From Ignavibacteriales bacterium (lineage in GTDB: Bacteria; Bacteroidota; Ignavibacteria; Ignavibacteriales; Ignavibacteriaceae), in contig DAIEML010000062.1 in NCBI GenBank assembly GCA_027349615.1, positions 1 through 10,818 of the forward strand: DNA of 10,818 nt, in the 5' to 3' direction. Both the position numbers and the translations under genes were made by a program. Every line of letters starts with the position of its first letter. The stretch's first letter is position 1. Shown one piece after another: positions 1-6,612 of this stretch. The notes under the pieces are model-generated. The model saw only the letters and a program-made list of their open reading frames with translations, did not search any database and was not told the DNA's origin.

Positions 1-301
1 CGGCAGCTATCGGCGCGAGTATTAAAGAAGTTTTATCGCCAACCCCGCCCGTTGAATGTTTGTCGATCTTTACGCCCGGAATTGATTTGAGATCGATAAC
101 TTTTCCGCTGTAAAGCATCGCTTTCGTTAATGAAGATGTTTCATCCTTGTTCATTCCATTTAGAAATGCCGCCATCAGAAAGGCAGAGAATTGGTAATCC
201 GGAATTCTATTTTTCGTGTAAGAAGAGATTAGAAAATTAATTTCAGATTCGTCAAGAGATTTGCCGTCTCGTTTTTTTCTGATTAGTTCAACAGTGTTCA
301 T
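1..301 (-). CDS. deoA: Pyrimidine-nucleoside (thymidine) phosphorylase, N-terminal part, cut by window edge
   Basis: Reading the minus strand from the ATG at 301 gives 100 residues with no stop before the window edge. The enzyme class splits thymidine or uridine with phosphate into the free base and (deoxy)ribose-1-phosphate in cytosolic pyrimidine salvage. The start MNTVELIRKK followed by a helical domain and then KIDKHSTGGVGDKTSL (residues 78-93) is the family's phosphate/substrate-binding segment. K81, H82 and S83 are at the positions I would equate with Lys84, His85 and Ser86 of the E. coli enzyme. AGGGA lies about six bases upstream of the ATG and supports this start. The family is about 430-440 residues, so roughly three quarters is outside the window. 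The family is firm. Whether it is a thymidine-specific DeoA or a broader Pdp cannot be decided from this fragment. Confidence 0.93.
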   Translation of the reverse strand, partial: MNTVELIRKKRDGKSLDESEINFLISSYTKNRIPDYQFSAFLMAAFLNGMNKDETSSLTKAMLYSGKVIDLKSIPGVKIDKHSTGGVGDKTSLILAPIAA

Positions 302-508
302 GTTATTTCCCTATTCTATAAGATATAATTTACATTACCTAAAATTAGTGAATTAATATTAAATAGTTCTGAATATACTAATACATACCAATATATTATG
401 CTTATTACATTGAAGGTAAAGCGGAGTTAGAGCGGAGGTGGAGCGTATCTGGAAGGAAGTTTGAATCTTTTTAGTGTGAGGATAAACTTTAAGAAACTTA
501 CTTAAATA
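302..508. other. Intergenic DNA between the phosphorylase start and the MITE-like element
   Basis: No open frame of useful length is present on either strand. The part next to 301 is very AT-rich and must hold the phosphorylase promoter, but no single -35/-10 pair stands out from the AT background. A purine- and GC-rich patch at 420-460 contains a short 11-bp tandem repeat listed separately. Confidence 0.6.
420..452. repeat. Three imperfect 11-bp tandem units
   Basis: The units AGCGGAGTTAG (420-430), AGCGGAGGTGG (431-441) and AGCGTATCTGG (442-452) follow each other without gaps. The first two share nine of eleven bases and the third is more diverged. It is a purine-rich, comparatively GC-rich island in AT-rich DNA. 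No function can be assigned. It could be a protein-binding array or a remnant of slippage. Confidence 0.4.
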
Positions 509-668
509 CTCACCTTACTCATTATTTGGTTTATTCAATAAGATACTTGCAATTTGGCTTTAGCCACATTTTGAATCCATTTGATGCTAAAGCCTAAGTA
601 TCCGGGGCGCCTTATATTTCAACGACATGAAGTCGTGGTTATAAATCCCACCTCATGCGTAAGGTGAG
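509..668. mobile_element. 160-bp MITE-like element with 14-bp terminal inverted repeats and 7-bp target duplication
   Basis: The left end CTCACCTTACTCAT (509-522) and the right end ATGCGTAAGGTGAG (655-668) are inverted copies matching at 13 of 14 positions. They are flanked immediately by TTAAATA on both sides (502-508 and 669-675), as expected of a target-site duplication. Inside is a stem-loop: GATACTT (542-548) pairs with AAGTATC (596-602), and GGCTTTAGC (556-564) pairs with GCTAAAGCC (586-594). A small hairpin, ACGAC/GTCGT, sits at 622-636. No protein is encoded, so any movement would need a transposase in trans. The GCTAAAGCC and GACATGAAGTC modules resemble dispersed palindromic repeats I remember from related genomes, but that is recall, not a search. 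The element ends 98 bases before the aspS start. Confidence 0.75.
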
Positions 669-700
669 TTAAATATTAAATTTTTGTTACGTTTTTTTAA

Positions 701-732
701 TTTGTACGACCTTCCTTATTTGATTATTTTTG
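701..732 (+). promoter_or_regulatory. Candidate Bacteroidota-type promoter for aspS
   Basis: TTTG at 701-704 and TATTTTTG at 725-732 are separated by 20 bases. This fits the -33 TTTG / -7 TAnnTTTG pattern of primary-sigma promoters in Bacteroidetes. It lies about 35 bases before the aspS start and just outside the inserted element, so the insertion did not remove it. In AT-rich DNA such a match can occur by chance. It assumes that this lineage uses the Bacteroidetes-type promoter. Confidence 0.4.
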
Positions 733-747
733 CAACTCAATCTTTTT

Positions 748-763
748 AAGGAGTTCGGAAGGA
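748..763 (+). promoter_or_regulatory. Two Shine-Dalgarno-like sequences before aspS
   Basis: AAGGAG (748-753) and GGAAGGA (757-763) both precede the ATG at 767, with spacings of 13 and 3 bases. Neither spacing is ideal, but together they support this start. The protein aligns from its first residues with the usual AspRS N-terminus. Confidence 0.5.
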
Positions 764-766
764 AAA

Positions 767-2533
767 ATGTATTTTAAGTCGAGAACACATACTTGCGGTG
801 AGTTAAGGGAAGTAAATATTGGCGAAAATGTTGTATTAAATGGCTGGGTTGATACAAGGCGCGATTTAGGAGGATTAATTTTTATTGATCTTCGAGATCG
901 ATACGGTATAACCCAAGTAGTTTTTGAGCCTAATTTTGATAAAGCTGCTCATGAAAATGCCGGTAATCTTCGTAACGAATTTGTCATTTCAATTGAAGGC
1001 AAGGTTCGTAAAAGACCCGAAGGGACAGAAAATTCTTCATTAGTTACCGGTCAAATTGATGTTATGGTAAATAAGCTGGTTATTTTAAATGAAGCGAAGA
1101 CTCCGCCGTTTCCTGTTAAAGATGAAATTGATACGAGCGAAGATGTTAGATTAAAATACAGATATCTTGATTTAAGAAGACCAAAGATGCAGCAAAATAT
1201 TTTGATGCGTCATAAAATGTATCAAATGGTGCGAAGTTATTTCGATAAGAATAATTTTGTTGAAGTTGAAACCCCCGTATTAATGAAAAGCACGCCTGAA
1301 GGCGCACGTGACTATTTGGTTCCAAGCCGTCTTCACAAAGGAAAATTTTATGCTCTTCCTCAGTCGCCGCAGCAATACAAACAACTGCTGATGGTGTCAG
1401 GGCTCGATAGGTATTTTCAAGTTGTAAAATGCTTCCGAGATGAAGATTTGCGTGCAGATAGACAGCCAGAGTTCACACAAATAGATGTTGAAATGTCTTT
1501 CATCGATCAAGAAAATATTTTTGAGATCGTTGAAGGTTTGATGAAAATTCTTTTTAAAGAAATTCTCAATCAAGAATTAAATACTCCTTTGCCGCGCTTA
1601 ACATTTGACGAAGCTCTTGAAAAATATGGCAGCGATAAACCCGATTTAAGATTTGATCTTGAGATGGTCACTTTAAATCATGTTTTTGAAAAAACCTCAT
1701 TTAAAGTTTTTCAAGATCACATAAATAATAAAGGAATTATTAGCGGAATGCTTGCGCCAGGCTGCGGTGAATATACAAGAAATCAGCTTGATGTAATTAC
1801 TGATTTTGTAAAAAAACTTGGAGCTGGCGGCTTAATTTGGATGAGAGTTAAAGAGAATGATCTTGAAGCCCCAATAGCAAAGTTTTTATCTGAGGAAGAA
1901 AAGAAAAATTTAATTCATTCATTAAAAGCAAAACCTGGAGATTTAATTTTTATTATTTCCGGTTCAAAATTAAAAGCTCTTTCAATTATGGGCTCATTAA
2001 GATTAGAAATGGCAAGACGTTTAGATTTAATCAAATCTGATGCTGCTCCAAAGCTTCTTTGGGTAACTGATTTTCCGCTGCTTGAATGGGATGAGCAGAC
2101 AAAAAGATATTATGCAATGCATCATCCATTCACTTCACCAAGACTTGAAGATGTTGAGTTCATGGAGACAGATCCCGCAAAAGTACGCGCACGTGCTTAC
2201 GATTTAGTTTTAAATGGAACCGAAATAGCAGGCGGCAGCATTAGAATACATAATGCCGATTTACAAGCAAAAATGTTTAAAACGCTTGGTATAACTGAAG
2301 AAGAAGCCGAACTCAAATTTGGATTCTTGATGAATGCATTCAAATTTGGTGCACCTCCACATGGAGGAATTGCATTTGGATTTGATAGAATGGCAATGAT
2401 ATTTGCGAATGAAAATTCTATTAGAGATGTTATTGCTTTTCCTAAAACAGCTAGCGCAGTTTCACTAATGGATGATTCTCCATCAATAGTGGATGAAGCG
2501 CAATTGAAAGAGCTACATATAAAGATTCGATAA
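767..2533 (+). CDS. aspS: Aspartate--tRNA ligase (bacterial type)
   Basis: This cytosolic class II synthetase joins aspartate to tRNA(Asp) using ATP. The 588 residues match the roughly 590 of E. coli AspRS. An N-terminal OB-fold anticodon domain (about 1-105) carries [21 protein letters not shown]. Motif 1 and the flipping-loop region lie around 164-187. QSPQ is at 199-202. Motif 2 contains F223-R224-D225-E226. The bacterial GAD insertion spans roughly 290-410, and motif 3 contains G538-F539-D540-R541. The C-terminal FPKT and LMDDSPS segment is typical. Leu34 follows RRD where some non-discriminating enzymes have His, but tRNA(Asn) mischarging cannot be judged from this alone. It is a single-gene unit: a promoter candidate lies upstream after the MITE-like element, and a terminator follows 28 bases after the stop. 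No frame damage is seen. Confidence 0.98.
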   Translation: MYFKSRTHTCGELREVNIGENVVLNGWVDTRRDLGGLIFIDLRDRYGITQVVFEPNFDKAAHENAGNLRNEFVISIEGKVRKRPEGTENSSLVTGQIDVMVNKLVILNEAKTPPFPVKDEIDTSEDVRLKYRYLDLRRPKMQQNILMRHKMYQMVRSYFDKNNFVEVETPVLMKSTPEGARDYLVPSRLHKGKFYALPQSPQQYKQLLMVSGLDRYFQVVKCFRDEDLRADRQPEFTQIDVEMSFIDQENIFEIVEGLMKILFKEILNQELNTPLPRLTFDEALEKYGSDKPDLRFDLEMVTLNHVFEKTSFKVFQDHINNKGIISGMLAPGCGEYTRNQLDVITDFVKKLGAGGLIWMRVKENDLEAPIAKFLSEEEKKNLIHSLKAKPGDLIFIISGSKLKALSIMGSLRLEMARRLDLIKSDAAPKLLWVTDFPLLEWDEQTKRYYAMHHPFTSPRLEDVEFMETDPAKVRARAYDLVLNGTEIAGGSIRIHNADLQAKMFKTLGITEEEAELKFGFLMNAFKFGAPPHGGIAFGFDRMAMIFANENSIRDVIAFPKTASAVSLMDDSPSIVDEAQLKELHIKIR

Positions 2534-2560
2534 TTTGGAATCTATCAAATTTAAAAAACA

Positions 2561-2586
2561 AAAGCCGGGAAGTACCCGGCTTTTTT
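2561..2586. terminator. Bidirectional intrinsic terminator between aspS and the minor-pilin operon
   Basis: AAAGCCGGG (2561-2569) pairs perfectly with CCCGGCTTT (2575-2583) around the loop AAGTA. On the plus strand it runs into a T tract after the aspS stop. Read from the minus strand, the same stem is followed by TTTTGTTTTTT, so it also closes the converging operon whose last stop codon is at 2601. Confidence 0.92.
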
Positions 2587-2600
2587 GATTTATATAAGCT

Positions 2601-3830
2601 TTATTCGTAATAAGAAAGAATACTTGGGCGAATGGTAGAAGAAGAGGAAGAATTTGAATTACTTGGGAAAAATTGTTTTGTAAGATTTCCATTTGCTGGT
2701 TTATAATAGATATTTACATTACCATTAAAGTTTGTAGTTCCATCTGCGGTTATGCTTCCGTAAATTTTACAATTTCCATTTAAGTTTACATTTCCACCAG
2801 CTAGAATTTGCGCATTAATTGTAACGTTTCCATTTGCATTTAAATCTCCGGTCGTATAGAAACCAATATTGCTTACGGATGGATCACCTGCGGTTAAATT
2901 GACATTTCCATTAACAAGAATATTTCCATTTACTATAAATACTCCATATCCAGATACAGTTCCATTAATTGTTAAATCACCGTCAACATAAATTACTTGA
3001 GGATTATCTTTTGTTCCTAATGAAATATTTCCGGTATATGTTTTATTGCCGCTGCATTGGCTATTTGCTTTGCTCTTATAATTTTTTGCATTAAAGGTTG
3101 GAATATCTAAACTTGTACCTTTATTACAACTGGATTTATTCTCTGGATTTTGATTTGGAACTATGCTTGTACTCAACCTCCAAGCTGGATTAGCTTGAGC
3201 ATTTCCACAATAGGTTACAAAGCCGTTAATTGTATTATTCCCATTCATTCTGAAATCACCGTTGGTATAGAGGTCAGCATTCCAATGTTGAAGGCTATTA
3301 TTTGACTGATGATTGTTGTCGTCATCTTCTTCGTCATCATTGTTATTATTTGACTGCTGATTATAATTATCCTGAACAGAAACATTTCCGTTTAACGTCA
3401 AGTTGTTTCCAGTTGCAATTGCATAATTCATAAAATCTGGAGGCGGCGGATTACTGTTATTTGAATTTGGAAGTTGAAGAACCGCACGAATGGTATCGCT
3501 TTGATTTCCGTATACTCCAATTGAAGTAACTAAACGAGCGCTTGTTAAACCTACATTCGGACCATTGTAATATTGACTATTAGTGGTTTGAGCGGTAATA
3601 GTAACACTTCCTCCGTTAAGAGTTTTCGATGTTCCTGTCCAAGTAGAATCATCAGCTAAATATCTTGCAGCAAACTCAATTCCGCTTTTTGCAAAATCTT
3701 TTGCTTCCTTAGACTGATATTCAGCTACAGCATTGGTTGTCATTGAAGAATTGCTTCGATTCATATTTAGATTAGCAATTGAAAACAGCATGCCTCCGCC
3801 GACGACTAAAATTAAAAGCATTCTGCCCAT
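2601..3830 (-). CDS. Pilin-like N-terminus fused to Gly/Asn-repeat beta-helical domain (PilX-like, paralogue 2)
   Basis: Last gene of the minus-strand operon, 409 residues. MGR is followed at once by a hydrophobic segment (about 4-19) and a polar helix with NRSNSS, then KEAKDFAKSGIEFAARYLAD (41-60). That resembles the start of PilX-type minor pilins. From about residue 270 the chain is short repeats such as GDLTINGTVSGYGVFIVNGN and GNVNLNGNCKIYGS. This pattern is that of a right-handed beta helix, as in bactofilin-like and PilX-associated domains. Residues 154-179 form an Asn/Asp/Glu-rich insert, and a serine run lies near 392-398. Cysteines are at 208, 235, 259 and 354, and only the last is shared with the paralogue at 3914-5062. 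AAAGGA about nine bases upstream supports the ATG. The gene follows its paralogue by 83 bases. Probable role: envelope- or filament-tip-associated minor subunit. The N-terminal class is inference from pattern. Confidence 0.8.
   Translation of the reverse strand: MGRMLLILVVGGGMLFSIANLNMNRSNSSMTTNAVAEYQSKEAKDFAKSGIEFAARYLADDSTWTGTSKTLNGGSVTITAQTTNSQYYNGPNVGLTSARLVTSIGVYGNQSDTIRAVLQLPNSNNSNPPPPDFMNYAIATGNNLTLNGNVSVQDNYNQQSNNNNDDEEDDDNNHQSNNSLQHWNADLYTNGDFRMNGNNTINGFVTYCGNAQANPAWRLSTSIVPNQNPENKSSCNKGTSLDIPTFNAKNYKSKANSQCSGNKTYTGNISLGTKDNPQVIYVDGDLTINGTVSGYGVFIVNGNILVNGNVNLTAGDPSVSNIGFYTTGDLNANGNVTINAQILAGGNVNLNGNCKIYGSITADGTTNFNGNVNIYYKPANGNLTKQFFPSNSNSSSSSTIRPSILSYYE
3296..3356. repeat. In-frame 13-bp direct repeats bounding the acidic Asn/Asp insert
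   Basis: TATTATTTGACTG occurs at 3296-3308 and again at 3344-3356. The copies are 48 bases (16 codons) apart inside the gene at 2601-3830. On the coding strand they specify the two QSNN motifs that bracket the NNDDEEDDDNN stretch. Recombination or slippage between them would remove or add exactly 16 residues without shifting the frame. Confidence 0.6.
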
Positions 3831-3913
3831 AATATAATTCCTTTGCTAAGTTCATTAAAAAAATATTTAATATAAAAATTCATATTGTATTTTATAAATT
3901 TCATAAAATTAGT

Positions 3914-5062
3914 TTATTCAAAATATGAAACTACTACAGGCCTAGTTGTTGTTGATGTATTAATATCGCCGACCCAGAAAGGAGATGTTAAATAAGAATT
4001 TGCCGGCCTATAATATATATTTACATTTGTACTTAAATTGATGGAACCAACAGATGTAACACTTCCATGAACGCTGCAATTACTGTTTAAATTTGCATTA
4101 CCGCCTGTAAAAATTTGGGCATTGATAACAACACCCCCATTAGTAGTTAAATCACCTGAAGAATATAAACCTAAATTACTGCTAGAAGGATCTTGTGAAT
4201 TAATAGTAACGTTTCCTTTAATATTTATGTTTCCCTTAACAATGAAAACACCATAACCTGTAATATTACCACTTAAGTTTAAGTCACCGCCAACGTAGAT
4301 TATTTGTGGATTAGTTTTTGAACCCAATATTAAATTTCCGCTGATTGTCTGGCTGCCATTGTAAACTGTAGTTGCTTGACTTTTGTAGTTATCCGGATTA
4401 AAAGTAGGAATAGAAACTTTTGAAGTTTGGCTATACGCTGGCAAATTATTAGGATTTTGATTAGGAGAAATATTAGAATTGAGTGACCATTTTTTATCTG
4501 CCTCTACCTCTCCATTATAAGTTACAAAGCCTTTAATTAAATCCCAGCCGCCCATATAAAAATCGCCATTAGCTTGGCAGTTTGAATTCCAAGCCGAATT
4601 ATTATCATCAACAATTTGATCATTTCCACTTAATACAATATTATTTCCGGAAGCGGATGCATAATTCATAAATTTTGGAAGATTAGGCATGTTTGAATTT
4701 TGTAGTTGAACAACTGCTCTTACTGTATCTTTCTCTGTTCCGTAAATTCCAACAGATGTTACAAGTCTTGCACTTGTTAAACCAACATTAGGTCCATTAT
4801 AATATTGACTAGAAGTATTTTGAGCAGTAATTATTAAACTTCCATTATTTAACTGTTTAGTTGTTCCAGCCCAAGTTGAGTCGTCAGCTAAATATTTAAT
4901 AGCAAACTCAATTCCGCTTTGCGCATAATTCTTTGCTTCTTTTACTTGATAGCTTTGTACTGAATTATTACTCATAGAAGAATTACTTCGATTCATATTC
5001 AAAGTAGTAACTGCGAATAGAAGACCGCCGCCAATCACCAATATTAAAATCATTCTTCCCAT
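3914..5062 (-). CDS. Pilin-like N-terminus fused to Gly/Asn-repeat beta-helical domain (PilX-like, paralogue 1)
   Basis: 382 residues, third gene of the operon, 16 bases after the stop of the PilW-like gene. By hand alignment the first 120 residues match the downstream paralogue at 87 positions without gaps. Identical blocks include LNMNRSNSSM (21-30) and PNVGLTSARL (91-100). MGRM precedes a hydrophobic segment (about 4-20), then a polar helical part with QSGIEFAIKYLADDSTW. The C-terminal half (about 245-350) consists of strand-sized repeats, for example GDLNLSGNITGYGVFIVKGN and INAQIFTGGNANLNSNCS, typical of a beta helix. The acidic Asn-rich insert of the other copy is replaced by a short linker. 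Cysteines are at 162 and 329. No clear Shine-Dalgarno precedes the ATG, so translation may be coupled to the upstream gene. Both copies end in SY(Y/F)E, suggesting a conserved C-terminus. Confidence 0.8.
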   Translation of the reverse strand: MGRMILILVIGGGLLFAVTTLNMNRSNSSMSNNSVQSYQVKEAKNYAQSGIEFAIKYLADDSTWAGTTKQLNNGSLIITAQNTSSQYYNGPNVGLTSARLVTSVGIYGTEKDTVRAVVQLQNSNMPNLPKFMNYASASGNNIVLSGNDQIVDDNNSAWNSNCQANGDFYMGGWDLIKGFVTYNGEVEADKKWSLNSNISPNQNPNNLPAYSQTSKVSIPTFNPDNYKSQATTVYNGSQTISGNLILGSKTNPQIIYVGGDLNLSGNITGYGVFIVKGNINIKGNVTINSQDPSSSNLGLYSSGDLTTNGGVVINAQIFTGGNANLNSNCSVHGSVTSVGSINLSTNVNIYYRPANSYLTSPFWVGDINTSTTTRPVVVSYFE

Positions 5063-5078
5063 GTTAATTATTCATTTT

Positions 5079-5600
5079 CTATAAATTTTTAGGATAAAAA
5101 TTTCTTTGCCAAAAAGCGCCAATTTCATATTTCGCACCACTCTCTTTATTAGTTGTAAGCGAAACAGAAATTCCTTTTATGTTTAAAATGTTATAAGTAG
5201 CTGCACCGGTAGAATCAATTCCGGAAATTGAAAATCTTTTCACTGGAATTTGCCATGAGTTTAGTTGTGCGCCAACTACTCTTCTTGTAAGATATAATCT
5301 ATTATTCTGAGTGCTGGTAGAATAAGTAACAGAATCAGCGGTACCGTTATTATCTAAATCCGCCATAAATGTAATTGAGCTTGTATCAATATTTATAATT
5401 TTATTGCCCGATACACGGTAACCAAGTTTTTCGAAGTCATTTTCAATAATATTTCCTACTTCTTCAGTTGAGTATTGTGCTATTTCACTTAGTTTGGTTT
5501 CTTGAGATTTACTATTATAACTAAGCGTTAATCCAACTAAAGCTAGTATAACAATACCACCCAATAAATATGATCCTATTAAATCCAATGATTGATTCAT
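5079..5600 (-). CDS. PilW/GspJ-like minor pilin
   Basis: Second gene of the operon, 173 residues. A hydrophobic N-terminal segment (about 10-27, GSYLLGGIVILALVGLTL) is followed by a helical, charged stretch. Then comes ENDFEKLGYRVSG (53-65), matching the place where PilW and GspJ proteins carry a 'DL.R.GYR' element. Next is ITFMADLDNNGTADSVTYS (76-94), the common 'F.aDldgdG..D.v.Y' segment of PilW-like proteins with Asp/Asn residues that could bind calcium. Unlike its neighbours it starts MNQSLDLIG and has no Gly at position 2 or 3. GAGGT about five bases before the ATG is the best ribosome-binding site in the operon. It is 16 bases downstream of the PilV/MshD-like gene. Expected role: membrane-anchored initiator or tip subunit. 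Assignment is by pattern and gene order. Confidence 0.7.
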   Translation of the reverse strand: MNQSLDLIGSYLLGGIVILALVGLTLSYNSKSQETKLSEIAQYSTEEVGNIIENDFEKLGYRVSGNKIINIDTSSITFMADLDNNGTADSVTYSTSTQNNRLYLTRRVVGAQLNSWQIPVKRFSISGIDSTGAATYNILNIKGISVSLTTNKESGAKYEIGAFWQRNFYPKNL

Positions 5601-5616
5601 TCGTTACCTCGTCTTA

Positions 5617-6102
5617 CTAATAACATTTATAAGAATACATGTACAATGTATCTTTCATGAAAGAATTAAAAACTGCAACTTGAATTCTTTTTGTTCTTGA
5701 AGTTATAGAAGTTAAAATAGTATTTGGATTATTGTCATCAACATAATTTACAGAAACAGAAATATTAAAAATGCCTGCACGCGGTGTTGTATCTGCTTCT
5801 GTATAATTATTATAATCATCTACATCATTATATGTTGCTGCAGTTTCTCCGGGTTCGGGGCCTAAAGCATTTGCCGGAGTTAAAAGACTCGAATTAAATA
5901 CCGGATTTCCGACAGTTCCTTGGTCAAATGATTTAGTGCTTATCTTATTAATTAAACTTTGGCCCAAAGATGTTGCGGTTACAACATATTCTGAACTACT
6001 TGTTTGCAAATCAGAATTAATGATGGATTTATTAACGTTTACTGCTAATAACGAAAATAAAACCAAACCGCCTATAACTAATAATAATTGTGAACCACTC
6101 AT
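5617..6102 (-). CDS. PilV/MshD-like minor pilin
   Basis: First gene of the minus-strand operon, 161 residues. MSGSQ is followed by LLLVIGGLVLFSLLAVNV (6-23), one membrane helix. A polar helix with SSSEYVVTATSLGQSLINKI follows, as in PilV, GspI and MshD proteins. NDVDDYNNY at residues 92-100 is the element found in MshD-like minor pilins ('DVDDYNG'). The C-terminal half is beta-rich (FNISVSVNY, KRIQVAVFNS) and ends in KCY. The usual leader and Glu5 are absent. No clear Shine-Dalgarno is seen, and the predicted sigma-54 transcript start gives a 5' leader of only about 29 bases. Likely a minor filament subunit. The subfamily name is tentative. Confidence 0.7.
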   Translation of the reverse strand: MSGSQLLLVIGGLVLFSLLAVNVNKSIINSDLQTSSSEYVVTATSLGQSLINKISTKSFDQGTVGNPVFNSSLLTPANALGPEPGETAATYNDVDDYNNYTEADTTPRAGIFNISVSVNYVDDNNPNTILTSITSRTKRIQVAVFNSFMKDTLYMYSYKCY

Positions 6103-6140
6103 AATTTATAACTTATTTTAAAATCAAAGCTTAGCATTTT

Positions 6141-6158
6141 GTGCAAAAATTGTGCCTT
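6141..6158 (-). promoter_or_regulatory. Sigma-54 (-24/-12) promoter of the minor-pilin operon
   Basis: On the minus strand the sequence AGGCACAATTTTTGCAC has GG (6156-6155), exactly ten bases, then GC (6144-6143). This is the invariant spacing of RpoN promoters, within GGCAC and TTGCA blocks matching the consensus TGGCAC-N5-TTGCA except for the first T. The predicted transcript start near 6131 lies about 29 bases before the ATG at 6102. RpoN control of pilus genes is known in Pseudomonas, Geobacter and Myxococcus, so the context fits. Confidence 0.8.
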
Positions 6159-6191
6159 GTAAAATAATCTGAATTCCAAATAAAAATGTTG

Positions 6192-6213
6192 TGCTCATGT
6201 TTCAAACTGAGCA
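6192..6213. promoter_or_regulatory. 22-bp dyad, candidate activator site for the sigma-54 promoter
   Basis: TGCTCA (6192-6197) and TGAGCA (6208-6213) form inverted arms separated by ten bases, with two more symmetric A/T pairs inside. The centre is about 70 bases upstream of the predicted transcript start. That is close to, though nearer than, the usual placement of NtrC-family enhancer sites. The identity of the activator is unknown. Confidence 0.5.
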
Positions 6214-6417
6214 TTTGCCACAAAAGGATAACCATATAAAATTTATACAGATGTTTAATTTATATCCTGTAAAAGCACTATTCGAAAACCTTAATACTTA
6301 TTATCGAAAATTATATTCATTTTTTTTATAAAACCTAATAAAACATAAATATATTCTAAATATTTATCATCGTACCTTTAGAATTTCTTATCCAAGATAT
6401 ATTATTTTTTGAAATAA

Positions 6418-6435
6418 GTTCAATTTAAATTGAAC
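6418..6435. promoter_or_regulatory. 18-bp perfect palindrome, possible operator
   Basis: GTTCAATTTAAATTGAAC reads identically on both strands over 18 bases. It lies in non-coding DNA about 285 bases upstream of the predicted start of the minor-pilin transcript and 178 bases beyond the decayed gene's stop. Perfect palindromes of this length are typical of binding sites for symmetric dimers. No ligand or protein can be named. Confidence 0.45.
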
Positions 6436-6557
6436 ATTATTCTGTTTTTAGCTGGATTAAGTCAATTAATATTGAATATAATTTTATTAAAAGGAAATAG
6501 AGAACAATAATAATGGAGTGAAATTCAGTAAAAACTAAACTAAGTTAAGAATAGACA

Positions 6558-6591
6558 AAAAGCCCGATTCATGAATCGAAATTGGGCTTTT
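6558..6591 (-). terminator. Intrinsic terminator behind the decayed gene
   Basis: AAAAGCCCGATT (6558-6569) pairs with AATTGGGCTTTT (6580-6591) over 12 positions including one G-T pair, with a ten-base loop. On the minus strand it ends in TTTTTGTC. It lies 21 bases beyond the stop codon of the degraded minus-strand gene, so it most likely belonged to that gene. Confidence 0.75.
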
Positions 6592-6612
6592 GTGATATAT
6601 ATATTTCTATAA

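Larger units (their letters stand above)
6103..6557. other. Gene-free regulatory stretch upstream of the minor-pilin operon
   Basis: No coding frame worth calling. It carries the sigma-54 promoter and dyad (6141-6213), then about 340 bases of very AT-rich DNA whose only clear structure is an 18-bp perfect palindrome at 6418-6435. Both TCGAAAA copies near 6281 and 6304 are short and may be chance. Confidence 0.6.

Noticed and set aside
302..766. Possibility of a riboswitch, T-box or tRNA before aspS
   Set aside because: The stems seen belong to the element with inverted ends and target duplication. No specifier/antiterminator T-box sequence (TGG-containing bulge) or tRNA cloverleaf was found.
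2601..5062. CRISPR-like or tandem DNA repeat array
   Set aside because: The repeated feel comes from codons for Gly/Asn beta-helix repeats in two coding sequences. There are no constant-length direct repeats with unique spacers.
5079..6102. Classical Sec signal peptides or lipoprotein signals on the minor subunits
   Set aside because: Hydrophobic segments begin almost at the first residue and lack a basic n-region, an AxA cleavage site or a lipobox Cys. Pilin-like anchors fit better.
5936..6121. 61-codon plus-strand open frame
   Set aside because: It lies antisense over the start of the PilV/MshD-like gene, has no ribosome-binding site and no recognisable sequence. Its openness follows from the gene on the other strand.
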